From the NCBI GenBank assembly GCA_002391555.1, contig DGFG01000018.1, positions 12,602 through 27,409 on the forward strand: a stretch of DNA of 14,808 nucleotides, written 5' to 3'. A program made the translations under genes and the position numbers. The notes below the pieces were generated by a model. The model was given only the letters and a program-made list of their open reading frames with translations, was not told the DNA's origin and did not search any database. Below are positions 14,746-14,808 of this stretch, piece by piece. Numbering within the stretch: position 1 is the stretch's first letter; each line of letters begins with the position of its first letter. This DNA comes from Firmicutes bacterium UBA3906. GTDB taxonomy: Bacteria > Bacillota > Clostridia > Caldicoprobacterales > DTU083.

Positions 14746-14808
14746 TTACCTATATATAATAACAATGTCTGCTATGTTTTCATCACTAGCAGAGGACAGG
14801 TGGGATAC
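14746..14808 (-). CDS. probable 3' end of a minus-strand gene (partial)
   Basis: On the minus strand one frame is open from the window edge for 20 codons to a TAA (complement of 14746-14748), ending SDENIADIVIIYR. The other two minus-strand frames close within 12 codons. The stop lies nine bases before the minus-strand face of the bidirectional terminator, as expected for a convergent gene. The fragment is too short for a family. Confidence 0.45.
   Translation of the reverse strand, partial: VSHLSSASDENIADIVIIYR

Overview
The window looks like chromosome of a low-to-moderate GC Bacillota, probably an anaerobic clostridium-like lineage. The grounds are a CtsR-type operator at the clpB promoter, strong AGGAGG-type Shine-Dalgarno sites with several TTG or GTG starts, AGG/CTA/ATA-rich codon use, an orphan biotin-dependent decarboxylase beta subunit and a membrane pyrophosphatase. 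No genus is assigned. I see no transposase, integrase, CRISPR array or phage gene.

Left part (1-4144): the tail of an unidentified gene is followed by an intracellular GH43 glycosidase with a CBM6-like C-terminus (+). It converges through a bidirectional terminator on a GH94 disaccharide phosphorylase (-, TTG start). Both enzymes fit cytoplasmic handling of plant-derived oligosaccharides, but they are not one operon.

Centre (4200-9214): clpB has a near-consensus sigmaA promoter (TTGCCA-17-TATAAT) with a tandem AGTCAAA CtsR operator at the transcription start. Directly behind clpB lies the wreck of an M3 oligoendopeptidase (PepF) gene, with N- and C-terminal pieces in different frames and the catalytic core missing. 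It converges, with one base between stop codons, on a MATE-family exporter (-, TTG start). Behind that are a tRNA-Arg(ACG), its terminator and its promoter, all on the minus strand.

Right-centre (9298-10601, -): an unrecognised membrane protein with an internal zinc ribbon, and upstream of it a 53-aa protein with four CxxC pairs, each with its own apparent control signals.

Right part (10742-14808): an oadB-like decarboxylase beta subunit and a 39-aa OadG-like membrane peptide form a two-gene unit. A 405-base gap follows. It holds a promoter-like site and about 210 bases that can fold into one long RNA: a 26-bp closing helix, internal helices and two hairpins, ending at a U8 tract. This is the best candidate here for an undescribed element, either a free-standing small RNA (6S-like in architecture) or an attenuator/riboswitch leader. 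Next is a membrane pyrophosphatase whose Lys453/Thr456 signature predicts a K+-independent H+ pump. A strong bidirectional terminator separates it from the probable 3' end of a minus-strand gene cut by the window edge.

All calls come from reading the sequence. No database search or folding program was run, and family names rest on remembered motifs.
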